Source: Pelagimonas sp.
Lineage (GTDB): Bacteria > Pseudomonadota > Alphaproteobacteria > Rhodobacterales > Rhodobacteraceae
Reading direction: 5' to 3'
DNA: 64,000 nucleotides
Assembly: GCA_025210265.1 (NCBI GenBank)
Contig: JAOASD010000007.1
Span: forward strand, 62,001 to 126,000
Every line of letters begins with the position of its first letter. The first letter of the stretch is position 1. This document shows positions 9,207-16,578 of this stretch, in pieces. The notes beneath the pieces are model-generated. The model saw nothing but the letters and a program-made list of their open reading frames with translations. It did no database searches and was not told where the DNA came from. The position numbers and the translations under genes were made by a program.

Positions 9207-9949
9207 ACATGACACAGAAACTATCCGGCAAAACCGCCCTGATCACCGCAGCCGGTCAGGGGATTGGCCGCGCCACGGTTGACCTGTTTGTCGCCGAAGG
9301 CGCCCATGTGATCGCCAGCGACATCAACCCCGATACCCTGACCGATCTGGGCGCGCACAAATCGGTCACTCCTTTGGTTCTGGATGTGACCGATGCCGCC
9401 GCCGTCGAACAGGCCGCTGCGGATCTGCCGCCGCTGGACATCCTGTTCAACTGTGCGGGCTATGTGGCGGGCGGGTCGATCCTGGACTGCCCCGAAAGCG
9501 ACTGGGATTTCAGTTTTGATCTGAATGTCAAAGCAATGTACCGCCTGATCCGGCTGACCCTGCCGGCCATGCTGGAACAGGGCGGCGGGTCGATCATCAA
9601 CATGTCATCGGTTGCGTCTTCGGTCAAAGGGGTGCCAAACCGCTTTGCCTATTGCGCGTCCAAAGGGGCCGTGATCGGCCTGACCAAAGCCATCGCCGCA
9701 GATTTCGTCACCCAGGGCATTCGCTGCAATGCGATCTGCCCCGGCACCGTGGACAGCCCCAGCCTGCATGAACGGCTGCGCGCCACCGGCGATTACGACA
9801 CAGCCCTGGCGGATTTCATCGCCCGCCAACCGATGGGCCGGATCGGCACCGCCACGGAAATCGCCGAGCTGGCGCTGTACCTTGCCAGCGACGCCAGCAC
9901 ATATACAACCGGACAGCCCTTTGCCATTGATGGCGGCTGGACGATCTGA
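9203..9949 (+). CDS. Short-chain dehydrogenase, probable 2-keto-3-deoxy-L-fuconate dehydrogenase
   Basis: This 248-residue classical SDR has the cofactor motif TAAGQGIGRA at about residues 16-25, NCAG at about 87, catalytic Ser in NMSSVASS and YCASK as the catalytic Tyr-Lys pair. The C-terminus (GQPFAIDGGWTI) is typical. The family includes enzymes that oxidise 2-keto-3-deoxy-L-fuconate at C4 to the 2,4-diketo acid, which the FAH hydrolase encoded next can cleave. It overlaps the upstream aldehyde dehydrogenase by four bases. Confidence 0.82.
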   Translation: MNMTQKLSGKTALITAAGQGIGRATVDLFVAEGAHVIASDINPDTLTDLGAHKSVTPLVLDVTDAAAVEQAAADLPPLDILFNCAGYVAGGSILDCPESDWDFSFDLNVKAMYRLIRLTLPAMLEQGGGSIINMSSVASSVKGVPNRFAYCASKGAVIGLTKAIAADFVTQGIRCNAICPGTVDSPSLHERLRATGDYDTALADFIARQPMGRIGTATEIAELALYLASDASTYTTGQPFAIDGGWTI

Positions 9950-9967
9950 CCTAGAAAGGACAAGCCT

Positions 9968-10810
9968 ATGAAATTGTTGCGTTACGGAGCGCCCGGCGCA
10001 GAAAAGCCCGGCCTGCTGGATCAGGATGGCCAGATCCGGGATCTGTCCGGCGTGATCGCGGACCTGTCCGGCGCGGCCCTTGGCGATGACAGCCTGGCCC
10101 GCCTGCGGGATCTGGACCCAGCCAGCCTGCCTATCGTCACAGACAACCCCCGCATCGGCCCCTGCGTGGGACAGGTTGGCAAATTCATCTGCATCGGCCT
10201 GAACTACGCCGATCACGCGGCTGAATCCGGCATGGCCCTGCCCGAAGAACCGGTGATCTTTTTCAAGGCGACCTCGGCGATCTGCGGCCCGAATGACGAT
10301 GTGGAAATCCCGCGCGGGTCGGTCAAATCCGACTGGGAGGTCGAACTGGGCGTGGTGATCGGCAAGCACACAAAATATGTCAGCAAAGACGACGCCCTGG
10401 ATCACGTGGCGGGCTATTGCGTGGTGAATGACCTGTCAGAACGGGATTTCCAGCTGCATCGCTCGGGCCAATGGGTCAAAGGCAAATCCTGCGATACATT
10501 TGGCCCGATCGGCCCCTGGCTGGTGACGCGGGATGACATTGCCGACCCGCAGGATCTGGCCATGTATCTGGAGGTCAACGGCCACCGCTATCAGGACGGA
10601 TCCACCCGCACCATGCATTTCGATGTGGCCACGGTGATCTCGCATCTGTCGCAATTCATGTCGCTGCAACCGGGTGATGTGATTTCCACCGGCACCCCGC
10701 CGGGCGTGGGCATGGGGCAGTCCCCCCAGACCTATCTGAAACCGGGCGACAAAATGGAGCTGGGCATCGCCGGGCTGGGCGTTCAGACACAGGCTGTGAT
10801 TGCAGGCTAA
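9968..10810 (+). CDS. FAH-family hydrolase, probable 2,4-diketo-3-deoxy-L-fuconate hydrolase
   Basis: The 280-residue fumarylacetoacetate-hydrolase-fold protein has the motif FICIGLNYADHAAESGM and the metal-binding acids of SDWEVELGVVIG, followed by GPWLVTRDDI and the closing GDVISTGTPPGVG loop. In the L-fucose pathway this enzyme cleaves 2,4-diketo-3-deoxy-L-fuconate to pyruvate and L-lactate. It is the last gene of the plus-strand operon: a hairpin with a U-tract follows within 40 nt. Confidence 0.83.
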   Translation: MKLLRYGAPGAEKPGLLDQDGQIRDLSGVIADLSGAALGDDSLARLRDLDPASLPIVTDNPRIGPCVGQVGKFICIGLNYADHAAESGMALPEEPVIFFKATSAICGPNDDVEIPRGSVKSDWEVELGVVIGKHTKYVSKDDALDHVAGYCVVNDLSERDFQLHRSGQWVKGKSCDTFGPIGPWLVTRDDIADPQDLAMYLEVNGHRYQDGSTRTMHFDVATVISHLSQFMSLQPGDVISTGTPPGVGMGQSPQTYLKPGDKMELGIAGLGVQTQAVIAG

Positions 10811-10846
10811 GCCCGGCTCAACCGCAGCCAAGGGCACGAAAAAATT

Positions 10847-10873
10847 ACGGGCGCCTCGACCAGCGCCCGTTTT
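10847..10873 (+). terminator. Rho-independent terminator of the fucose-type operon
   Basis: ACGGGCGC (10847-10854) pairs perfectly with GCGCCCGT (10863-10870) across an 8-nt loop, followed by TTTC. An A-rich stretch on the other side (10839-10844) lets it also serve the minus-strand acetyltransferase that ends at 10898. Confidence 0.75.
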
Positions 10874-10897
10874 CTCACGCCACACCCGCGGACTGCG

Positions 10898-11401
10898 CTA
10901 CAGCTGCGTGGTCATGAACAGGCTGAGCGGATCTTCGATATAGTCTCCGAACGGGGCGCAGGTCTGAAACCCCGCCGCTTCGTACAAGCGGCGCGCGGGG
11001 ATAAATTCGTCTGTCGCGCCGGTTTCCAGCCAGGCAGAGCCCGCCCCGCCGTTGCGCGCCTCTGCCAGCAGATGATCCAGCAGCACCGCCCCCAGACCCT
11101 GACCGCGCCAACGATCCAGCGTATGCATGGATTTCAATTCAACCGCATCGCTGCCAAAAGGTTTCAGCGCCCCCACGGCGCAGACCTCGCCCCCTGGCAT
11201 TTCCAATGCAAACACCCGCGCCCCGCTGGCCCGCAGCGCATCTGCGCTCATGACATGGCAGCTTTCTTCGGGGCTGGTTGCGCGCATCAAAGCATGGTGT
11301 CGCGCCAAAACGGCCTCGACCTGGGCATCCTGTCCGGTGACTTCGCGAATCTGAGGGGCGCGCGGCACGGCAGGCTCTTGGTGTCCCAAAGGCCCGCTCA
11401 T
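10898..11401 (-). CDS. GNAT family N-acetyltransferase
   Basis: This 167-residue single-domain acetyltransferase carries the acetyl-CoA pyrophosphate loop DRWRGQGLGAVLLDHLL in the middle and the C-terminal YEAAGFQTCAPFGDY strand-helix. It transfers an acetyl group from acetyl-CoA to an unknown amine. The start at 11401 lies just after the stop of the complex I accessory gene (one base between), so the two are co-transcribed. Nothing in the sequence fixes the substrate. Confidence 0.82.
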   Translation of the reverse strand: MSGPLGHQEPAVPRAPQIREVTGQDAQVEAVLARHHALMRATSPEESCHVMSADALRASGARVFALEMPGGEVCAVGALKPFGSDAVELKSMHTLDRWRGQGLGAVLLDHLLAEARNGGAGSAWLETGATDEFIPARRLYEAAGFQTCAPFGDYIEDPLSLFMTTQL

Positions 11402-11402
11402 C

Positions 11403-11714
11403 TTAGTGCGTCCAGGCGCCTTTGCGGTCCACAGCAAAGTTTTCCGCATAGCCGCGCGCGCGAATATTCGGGCGGCGTTTGTTCGGCTCCATCACCACCG
11501 CGTCGATCCCGTGGTCTTTGGCATAGGCCTGCGCGGCCTCTTTGCTGTCAAAACGCAGACGCAGCTGGCTGTTCATATCATCCGAGGAGGTCCACCCCAT
11601 CAGCGGATCCACACTGCGCGGGCTGTTGGGGTCAAATTCCAGAAACCAGACATGGGTTTTGCCCTGCCCCGAGGACATGGCGGTCTTGGCTGGCTGATAA
11701 ATGCGTGCGCGCAT
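11403..11714 (-). CDS. ETC complex I accessory subunit (NDUFS4/AQDQ-like)
   Basis: This 103-residue protein of the 'ETC complex I subunit conserved region' family is the bacterial relative of mitochondrial NDUFS4, found in alphaproteobacteria and attached to the peripheral arm of NADH dehydrogenase. Family features are the N-terminal ARIYQPAKTAMSSG, the WFLEFDP strand, the DPLMGWTSSDDMNSQLRLRFDSKEAAQAYA block and the C-terminal PNIRARGYAENFA followed by W near the end. The start at 11714 gives the family N-terminus. It sits far from any nuo operon, as is usual. Confidence 0.85.
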   Translation of the reverse strand: MRARIYQPAKTAMSSGQGKTHVWFLEFDPNSPRSVDPLMGWTSSDDMNSQLRLRFDSKEAAQAYAKDHGIDAVVMEPNKRRPNIRARGYAENFAVDRKGAWTH

Positions 11715-11782
11715 GGGCGACTCCCTCATTCGGCTGGAACCACGAGGTTTATGTGGGATTTAGCGCCGCAGGGCAAGGTCTG

Positions 11783-12373
11783 CTACCCCTGCAACCACCC
11801 CATCAATTCATCGCAATCATAAGAAACGCGCAGATTGTCCTGTTCCTCGACTTCGAACCCCGAAGCGGTCTGCTGGAACATCCGCATCATGCCATAGGCC
11901 CCGGCATCCGTCACCAGATAGGCCCGCCGCACCCCCGCGCGTTCGGGGTGGCGCGACAATAGAAACGCCCGCCCCCGGATTTCAGTGGATCCATATTGGC
12001 TGAAATCATGGCCCCGCATATCCCAAAGCGTCGGCAGGCGCGGGTCAAGCGCGGGATCTTCGCGCAGACGCATCAACAACAGCTTCAGCAGATCTTCGTT
12101 GATCCGACCTTCCATGCGTATCACCAGGATCTGCGTCCCCTGGTCGGGCTGCGTCAGGCGCAGATCCAACGCACCGCAGGCATTGCTGATGCGCGCACGG
12201 CCAGACTGGACGGCCTCAACCTCTACCTGTGTGATCGCATCGCGCCGGATTTCTCCCAACCTTGCGGAGCGGCCATCATCTGGGCGACGCCAGAACCGGG
12301 CCAAAGCCCCGATGACCCCGGTCGGCACAGGCCGTGTTGCCACGGCATCCGATTTGCGCAGACGCCGCCTCAT
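11783..12373 (-). CDS. Conserved protein of unknown function, paralogue of the upstream gene (STAS/SpoIIAA-like pattern)
   Basis: This 196-residue soluble protein has no family I can name with certainty. The second half shows LPTLWDMRGHDFSQYGSTEIRGRAFLLSRHPERAGVRRAYLVTDAGAYGMMRMFQ and ends CDELMGWLQG. That alternation of a 'lwDlR' strand, a helix, a strand around the 'a.vt....yGm.rmf' segment and a final WL helix resembles STAS/SpoIIAA-like proteins. The start ATG overlaps the stop of the upstream gene (TCAT on the plus strand, so ATGA), which decides against a longer N-terminus. The function is unknown; protein-protein regulation is possible. Confidence 0.65.
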   Translation of the reverse strand: MRRRLRKSDAVATRPVPTGVIGALARFWRRPDDGRSARLGEIRRDAITQVEVEAVQSGRARISNACGALDLRLTQPDQGTQILVIRMEGRINEDLLKLLLMRLREDPALDPRLPTLWDMRGHDFSQYGSTEIRGRAFLLSRHPERAGVRRAYLVTDAGAYGMMRMFQQTASGFEVEEQDNLRVSYDCDELMGWLQG

Positions 12374-12828
12374 CGCTGGGGCTCGGCCTGTTCGCGGCGC
12401 ACCAATCCCAGCCCGGTCCCGCCCCTCAGCCAATCCAATGCCGCCAGTCGGTCGCACGTGATCACAAGCCCGCCCTCGGCCGCCGGGCGTTGCTGCGCCC
12501 CGAAATGACGCATCAGATCCACCACCCCCTGCGCAAGATCAGAGGGCAGCAAACAGGCCGCGCGCTGACGAGAATCGGGCAGCATCGAACAGATCGCGCT
12601 GATCAGCGCCTGACATCCCGGCTGTCCTCCGGTTTTGAAACACAGGCTGCGCAGATCCCACAACATCGGGAGTTTCAGGCTCCTGTCATCCATCCGGTGC
12701 AGGCGTTGGACAGTCTGCAAAACCATTTGCACATGAGGCCCGCCCTGAGGGTGGCACAACAGATATTGCACACCGCCTGGCAGGGCAGCCGCACCAATTT
12801 CAATCAAGCTGGCCGGGCTATGTGTCAC
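12370..12828 (-). CDS. Conserved protein of unknown function, STAS/SpoIIAA-like pattern
   Basis: This 152-residue protein shares with its downstream neighbour the core LPMLWDLRSLCF and the terminal AALDWLRGG helix, so the pair look like tandem paralogues. It has no signal peptide or membrane segment. The start at 12828 is preceded by an AT-rich promoter-like region (TATAAG about 20 nt upstream on the minus strand). I do not recognise a specific function. Its four-base overlap with the next gene implies the two products act together. Confidence 0.6.
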   Translation of the reverse strand: MTHSPASLIEIGAAALPGGVQYLLCHPQGGPHVQMVLQTVQRLHRMDDRSLKLPMLWDLRSLCFKTGGQPGCQALISAICSMLPDSRQRAACLLPSDLAQGVVDLMRHFGAQQRPAAEGGLVITCDRLAALDWLRGGTGLGLVRREQAEPQR

Positions 12829-13067
12829 TTTGGATCCTTATATTATGCACAAAAAGCATCTTTCGCACGTTATAGTTGATCTTATTTTCTCGACATACAC
12901 ATAAAATAGAATTATCACTTTCCAAACCCGGTTTCCGCCAACTGCCCGCACACCGTGCGTTTCCGGCAACAGCAAAGTGACAAACAGGTTTCTGCACGCT
13001 AGATCTTGCATCCCGGCACCGGCGCTCCAATTCTGTCTGTGCCCCTTTTGCACAGGTCAGGACGCCG
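12829..13067. other. AT-rich divergent intergenic region upstream of uvrB
   Basis: This 239-nt region has clearly lower GC than the surrounding sequence, especially 12838-12920. It must hold the promoters of the minus-strand paralogue pair and of uvrB. No alphaproteobacterial LexA box (GAAC or GTTC direct repeats spaced by seven) was seen, so damage induction of uvrB through such a site is not supported here. Confidence 0.5.
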
Positions 13068-15266
13068 ATGCCCTACGCCCATTCCGACAAATCCGAAGCC
13101 CTGATGCATGCCCCTGCCCCCGATGTGCGCAGCCGGGAAAAGCTGGAGGGCGGCAAACGCTTTGTCATGAACACGGAGTTTGCCCCGGCAGGCGACCAGC
13201 CCACCGCGATTGCCGAACTGTCCGGCGGGATCGAGGGCGGCGAACGCGATCAGGTGCTGCTGGGCGCGACCGGCACGGGCAAGACTTTCACCATGGCCAA
13301 GGTGATCGAACAGACCCAGCGCCCGGCCATGATTCTGGCCCCGAACAAGACCCTGGCCGCACAACTATACGGAGAGTTCAAAGGTTTCTTCCCCGACAAT
13401 TCCGTCGAGTATTTTGTCAGCTTCTACGACTATTACCAACCCGAAGCCTACGTCCCGCGATCCGACACCTATATTGAAAAAGAAAGCCAGATCAACGAAC
13501 AGATCGACCGGATGCGCCACTCGGCCACGCGGGCTTTGCTGGAACGGGATGACGTGATCATCGTGGCCTCGGTCAGTTGTATTTACGGCATCGGGTCGGT
13601 CGAAACCTATGGTGCCATGACCCAGGATCTGCTGGCTGGCAACGAATATGATCAGCGCAAGGTGATCGCCGATCTGGTGGCGCAGCAGTATAAACGCAAC
13701 GATCAGGCGTTTCACCGCGGCACATTCCGGGTGCGCGGCGACAGTCTGGAAATCTGGCCCGCCCACCTTGAGGACCGCGCCTGGAAACTGTCCTTTTTCG
13801 GGGAAGAACTGGAAGGCATCACCGAATTTGACCCGCTGACCGGGGAAAAGACCGACACGTTTGAACGCATCCGGGTCTATGCAAATTCGCACTATGTGAC
13901 GCCAAAACCGACCATGCAGCAGGCCATGATCGGCATCAAGAAAGAGCTGCGCCAGACGCTGGATCGGATGGTGAATGACGGCAAGCTGCTGGAAGCGCAG
14001 CGGCTGGAACAGCGCACCAATTTCGATCTTGAGATGCTGGAGGCCACCGGCGTCTGCAACGGGATCGAAAACTATTCGCGCTATCTGACCGGGCGCGCGC
14101 CGGGTGAACCGCCCCCCACCCTGTTCGAATTTATCCCCGACCATGCCATTGTTTTTGCGGATGAAAGCCATGTCAGCGTGCCTCAGATCGGCGGTATGTA
14201 TCGCGGCGACCACCGGCGCAAGGCGACCCTGGCGGAACATGGGTTCCGCCTGCCCTCCTGCATGGACAACCGCCCTCTGAAATTCGAGGAATGGGACGCC
14301 ATGCGGCCCCAGTCGGTCTTTGTGTCCGCCACCCCCGCCGCGTGGGAAATGGAACAATCCGGCGGCGTGTTCACCGAACAGGTCATCCGACCCACCGGCC
14401 TCTTGGACCCCGAGGTCGAAATCCGCCCCGTGGATATGCAGGTCGACGATGTGCTGGACGAAATCCGCCGCGTGACCGCCGAAGGGCTGCGCACGCTGAT
14501 CACCACCCTGACCAAGCGCATGGCCGAGGATCTGACGGAATATCTGCACGAACAGGGTGTCAAAGTGCGCTACATGCATTCCGACATCGACACGATCGAG
14601 CGGATCGAAATCCTGCGCGACCTGCGGTTGGGCGCGTTTGATGTGCTGATCGGGATCAACCTGCTGCGCGAGGGGCTGGATATTCCTGAATGCGGTCTGG
14701 TGGCGATTTTGGATGCGGATAAAGAGGGCTTCCTGCGCTCGGAAACCTCGCTGATCCAGACCATTGGCCGCGCCGCGCGCAACGCCGAGGGCCGCGTGAT
14801 CATGTATGCGGACAAGATCACCGGCTCGATGGAGCGCGCGCTAGCCGAAACCAACCGCCGCCGTGCCCGCCAGATCGCCTATAACGAAGAACACGGGATC
14901 ACGCCGGAAACGGTGAAAAAGAATGTCGAGGACATTCTTGCCGGTCTTTATCAGGGCGATACCGATCAATCCCGCGTCACCGCCAAGATCGACGACAAAC
15001 ATTCGGGCTCGAACCTTGCCGCAGTTCTGGAAGGCCTGAAAAGCGACATGCGCAAGGCTGCGGAAAACCTGGAATTCGAAGAGGCCGCCCGCCTGCGCGA
15101 CGAGATCAAGCGGCTGGAAGCCGTCGATCTGGCGATTGCCGACGACCCGCTGGCGCGGCAGCAGGCGGTTGCCAAAGCATCGGAAGAGGCCGTCAAGGCG
15201 CAGGGTAGGTCCACGGCCGGGCGTCCGGGACAGCGCGGCGGGAATGTGAAGCGGCGCAAACGGTGA
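13068..15266 (+). CDS. uvrB: Excinuclease ABC subunit B
   Basis: UvrB is the damage-verification helicase of nucleotide excision repair, loaded by UvrA and then bound by UvrC. The 732-residue protein shows Walker [10 protein letters not shown] (residues 66-74), the beta-hairpin region with [19 protein letters not shown], the helicase motifs around [19 protein letters not shown] and [10 protein letters not shown], and the C-terminal UVR domain ([28 protein letters not shown]). A roughly 30-residue N-terminal extension and a basic C-terminal tail (KRRKR) are typical of Rhodobacterales copies. AGGA lies about 7 nt before the chosen ATG. Confidence 0.97.
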   Translation: MPYAHSDKSEALMHAPAPDVRSREKLEGGKRFVMNTEFAPAGDQPTAIAELSGGIEGGERDQVLLGATGTGKTFTMAKVIEQTQRPAMILAPNKTLAAQLYGEFKGFFPDNSVEYFVSFYDYYQPEAYVPRSDTYIEKESQINEQIDRMRHSATRALLERDDVIIVASVSCIYGIGSVETYGAMTQDLLAGNEYDQRKVIADLVAQQYKRNDQAFHRGTFRVRGDSLEIWPAHLEDRAWKLSFFGEELEGITEFDPLTGEKTDTFERIRVYANSHYVTPKPTMQQAMIGIKKELRQTLDRMVNDGKLLEAQRLEQRTNFDLEMLEATGVCNGIENYSRYLTGRAPGEPPPTLFEFIPDHAIVFADESHVSVPQIGGMYRGDHRRKATLAEHGFRLPSCMDNRPLKFEEWDAMRPQSVFVSATPAAWEMEQSGGVFTEQVIRPTGLLDPEVEIRPVDMQVDDVLDEIRRVTAEGLRTLITTLTKRMAEDLTEYLHEQGVKVRYMHSDIDTIERIEILRDLRLGAFDVLIGINLLREGLDIPECGLVAILDADKEGFLRSETSLIQTIGRAARNAEGRVIMYADKITGSMERALAETNRRRARQIAYNEEHGITPETVKKNVEDILAGLYQGDTDQSRVTAKIDDKHSGSNLAAVLEGLKSDMRKAAENLEFEEAARLRDEIKRLEAVDLAIADDPLARQQAVAKASEEAVKAQGRSTAGRPGQRGGNVKRRKR

Positions 15267-15290
15267 GCAAGGCTTAAACCAGTATTAACC

Positions 15291-15620
15291 ATGCTTGGGC
15301 AAACTCAGGGGATGCAACATGGTGCCTCCCCTCTTTCGCCCGATGCGTGGCTGCGCGATCTGTTCACCTCAAAAACGGTGATGCAGGGCGGTGTGATCCG
15401 ACGCAAGGCACGGGATGTCGAACGCTACGCCGGGATGGCGCGGTTCATGCGCGAGGTGCATCGGCGTGGATATCATGTTGCGGAAAACTCTGGCCAGTTG
15501 ATCATCTTTTGCAACCGCGCGCCGGTGCGCTGGCTGACAGAGGCACCGCAAACGCTTTCTTATAAAGAAAGCGTGCCGAAATCCTTCAAGGATTTCGACG
15601 CCGGCGGCGCTGGATTTTAG
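15291..15620 (+). CDS. Small conserved protein with a repeat-encoded C-terminal tail
   Basis: This 109-residue protein follows uvrB by 24 nt. The core (SPDAWLRDLFTSKTVMQGGVIRRKARDVERYAGMARFMREVHRRGYHVAENSGQLIIFCNRAPV) resembles a small Rhodobacterales family that is often auto-named phosphoribosylanthranilate isomerase, although it is far too short for that enzyme; the function is unknown. An internal ATG at 15312 is an alternative start. The last 24 residues (from about TEAPQTLSYK) are encoded by the double-hairpin element at 15552-15597, so the natural end of the protein has probably been replaced by repeat-derived peptide. Its stop overlaps the convergent hpaR stop. Confidence 0.6.
   Translation: MLGQTQGMQHGASPLSPDAWLRDLFTSKTVMQGGVIRRKARDVERYAGMARFMREVHRRGYHVAENSGQLIIFCNRAPVRWLTEAPQTLSYKESVPKSFKDFDAGGAGF
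15552..15597 (-). repeat. Double-hairpin dispersed element, copy A
   Basis: There are two perfect inverted repeats. ACGCTTTCTT (15552-15561) pairs with 15565-15574 across ATA. Then, after two bases, CGAAATCCTT (15577-15586) pairs with 15588-15597 around a central C. Read on the minus strand, the order is GGCGTC flank, stem with CCTTGAAGG core, two bases, AT-rich second stem. That is the same layout as the copy at 18108-18153. It lies immediately 3' of hpaR and inside the end of the small plus-strand gene. Confidence 0.8.
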
Positions 15621-16060
15621 GCATCGCCCTCAACGCTATGCGAAAAAGCATTCAATAAATCCAGCAATTGCTCGTATTTCTGATCTCCCAGCTGATCCCG
15701 AAACCCCTGCACGATCCGCATAGAGTGATCTTTATACTGATCCAAAACCCCCTGTCCGGCCTCGGTGATTTCGACCCTTTGCCGCCGCCTGTCTTCGGGA
15801 TCGGTCATGCGCTGGGTCAGCCCTTTGGCATCCATCGTGCGTAAAATCCGTGTGAGGCTGGGCAGCAGCAGGCAGGCGCGTTCGGAAATCGCGGTCACAT
15901 CCTGCGGGCCATATTGCGACAACACCCGCAGCACCCGCCATTGCTGTTCTGTCAGACCGGTTTCGGCCAGCATCTCGCGGATCGGGGTCATCGCGTGTTC
16001 GCGCGCGTGCATCAATGCGATGGGCAACGAACGAGAGACAGAGGGATATTTCTGAGACAC
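15617..16060 (-). CDS. hpaR: MarR family regulator HpaR (homoprotocatechuate degradation)
   Basis: This is a roughly 147-residue MarR-type winged helix repressor. The block SLPIALMHAREHAMTPIREMLAETGLTEQQWRVLRVLSQYGPQD matches HpaR, and the wing is KGLTQRMTDPEDRRRQRVEITEAGQGVL. HpaR proteins repress the meta-cleavage operon until 3,4-dihydroxyphenylacetate or a related ligand binds. The gene is divergent from hpaF. The start is uncertain: GTG at 16060 is used here and TTG at 16081 is possible; no ATG precedes the conserved SLPIAL segment. Confidence 0.85.
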   Translation of the reverse strand: MSQKYPSVSRSLPIALMHAREHAMTPIREMLAETGLTEQQWRVLRVLSQYGPQDVTAISERACLLLPSLTRILRTMDAKGLTQRMTDPEDRRRQRVEITEAGQGVLDQYKDHSMRIVQGFRDQLGDQKYEQLLDLLNAFSHSVEGDA

Positions 16061-16094
16061 GGGGAACAGATCCGGTTGCAACGCCGCTAAGCTA

Positions 16095-16158
16095 TTGATT
16101 GCGATGTTAAAGAAATTTATTGACGCGGCAAGTTCATTTTACTTAACATGTGCATCAA
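16095..16158 (+). promoter_or_regulatory. hpa operon promoter with paired candidate HpaR operators
   Basis: A sigma-70-type promoter is visible: TTGACG at 16120-16125, a 17-nt spacer, TTAACA at 16143-16148. Two related sites flank it in inverted orientation: 16095-16115 on the plus strand and 16137-16158 on the minus strand. They agree at 15 of 21 positions (pattern TTGAT-N4-ATGTTAA). The second covers the -10 element, as expected for repression by the divergently encoded HpaR. Confidence 0.55.
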
Positions 16159-16176
16159 AATAACCCGCGAGTCCCC

Positions 16177-16575
16177 ATGCCCCATTTCCACATCGACTAT
16201 TCTGGAAACCTGGAAGATCTGATTGACATCAGCGCCTTATGCGAATCCATCCGGGCCTGCGCGGCGCAGATCGACAGCTTTCCCATGGCAGGTATTCGGG
16301 TGCGCGCCATTCGTGTGGATCACTACGCCATCGCCGATGGTGATCCGAAACACGGCTTTGTCGATATTTCGATCCGCCTGCGCGCCGGGCGCTCGCCCGA
16401 GGTCAAAGAACAGGCCGCACAGGCCATCTTTGATTGCGCCCGCGCATTCCTGAGCACCGCCATGGCCAGCCATTCCATCGCGCTCTCGCTAGAGATGCGC
16501 GACATCGACCCCGCCCTGTCCCCCAAAACCGGCACCATCCGCGACCATCTGGGTCGCGGCATTTCGGAGACCTGA
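16177..16575 (+). CDS. hpaF: 5-carboxymethyl-2-hydroxymuconate isomerase
   Basis: This 132-residue enzyme of the tautomerase superfamily (CHMI type) isomerises 5-carboxymethyl-2-hydroxymuconate in the homoprotocatechuate meta-cleavage pathway. The start at 16177 gives MPHFHIDYSGNL, with the proline after the initiator Met that acts as the catalytic base. Starting further upstream would bury that proline and is rejected. HpaF is cytosolic and usually trimeric. It is the first gene of the operon, 29 nt after the putative -10 element. Confidence 0.9.
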   Translation: MPHFHIDYSGNLEDLIDISALCESIRACAAQIDSFPMAGIRVRAIRVDHYAIADGDPKHGFVDISIRLRAGRSPEVKEQAAQAIFDCARAFLSTAMASHSIALSLEMRDIDPALSPKTGTIRDHLGRGISET

Positions 16576-16578
16576 ACC

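Noticed and set aside
12829..13067. Possible LexA box upstream of uvrB
   Set aside because: No GTTC-N7-GTTC or GAAC-N7-GAAC arrangement is present in the region.
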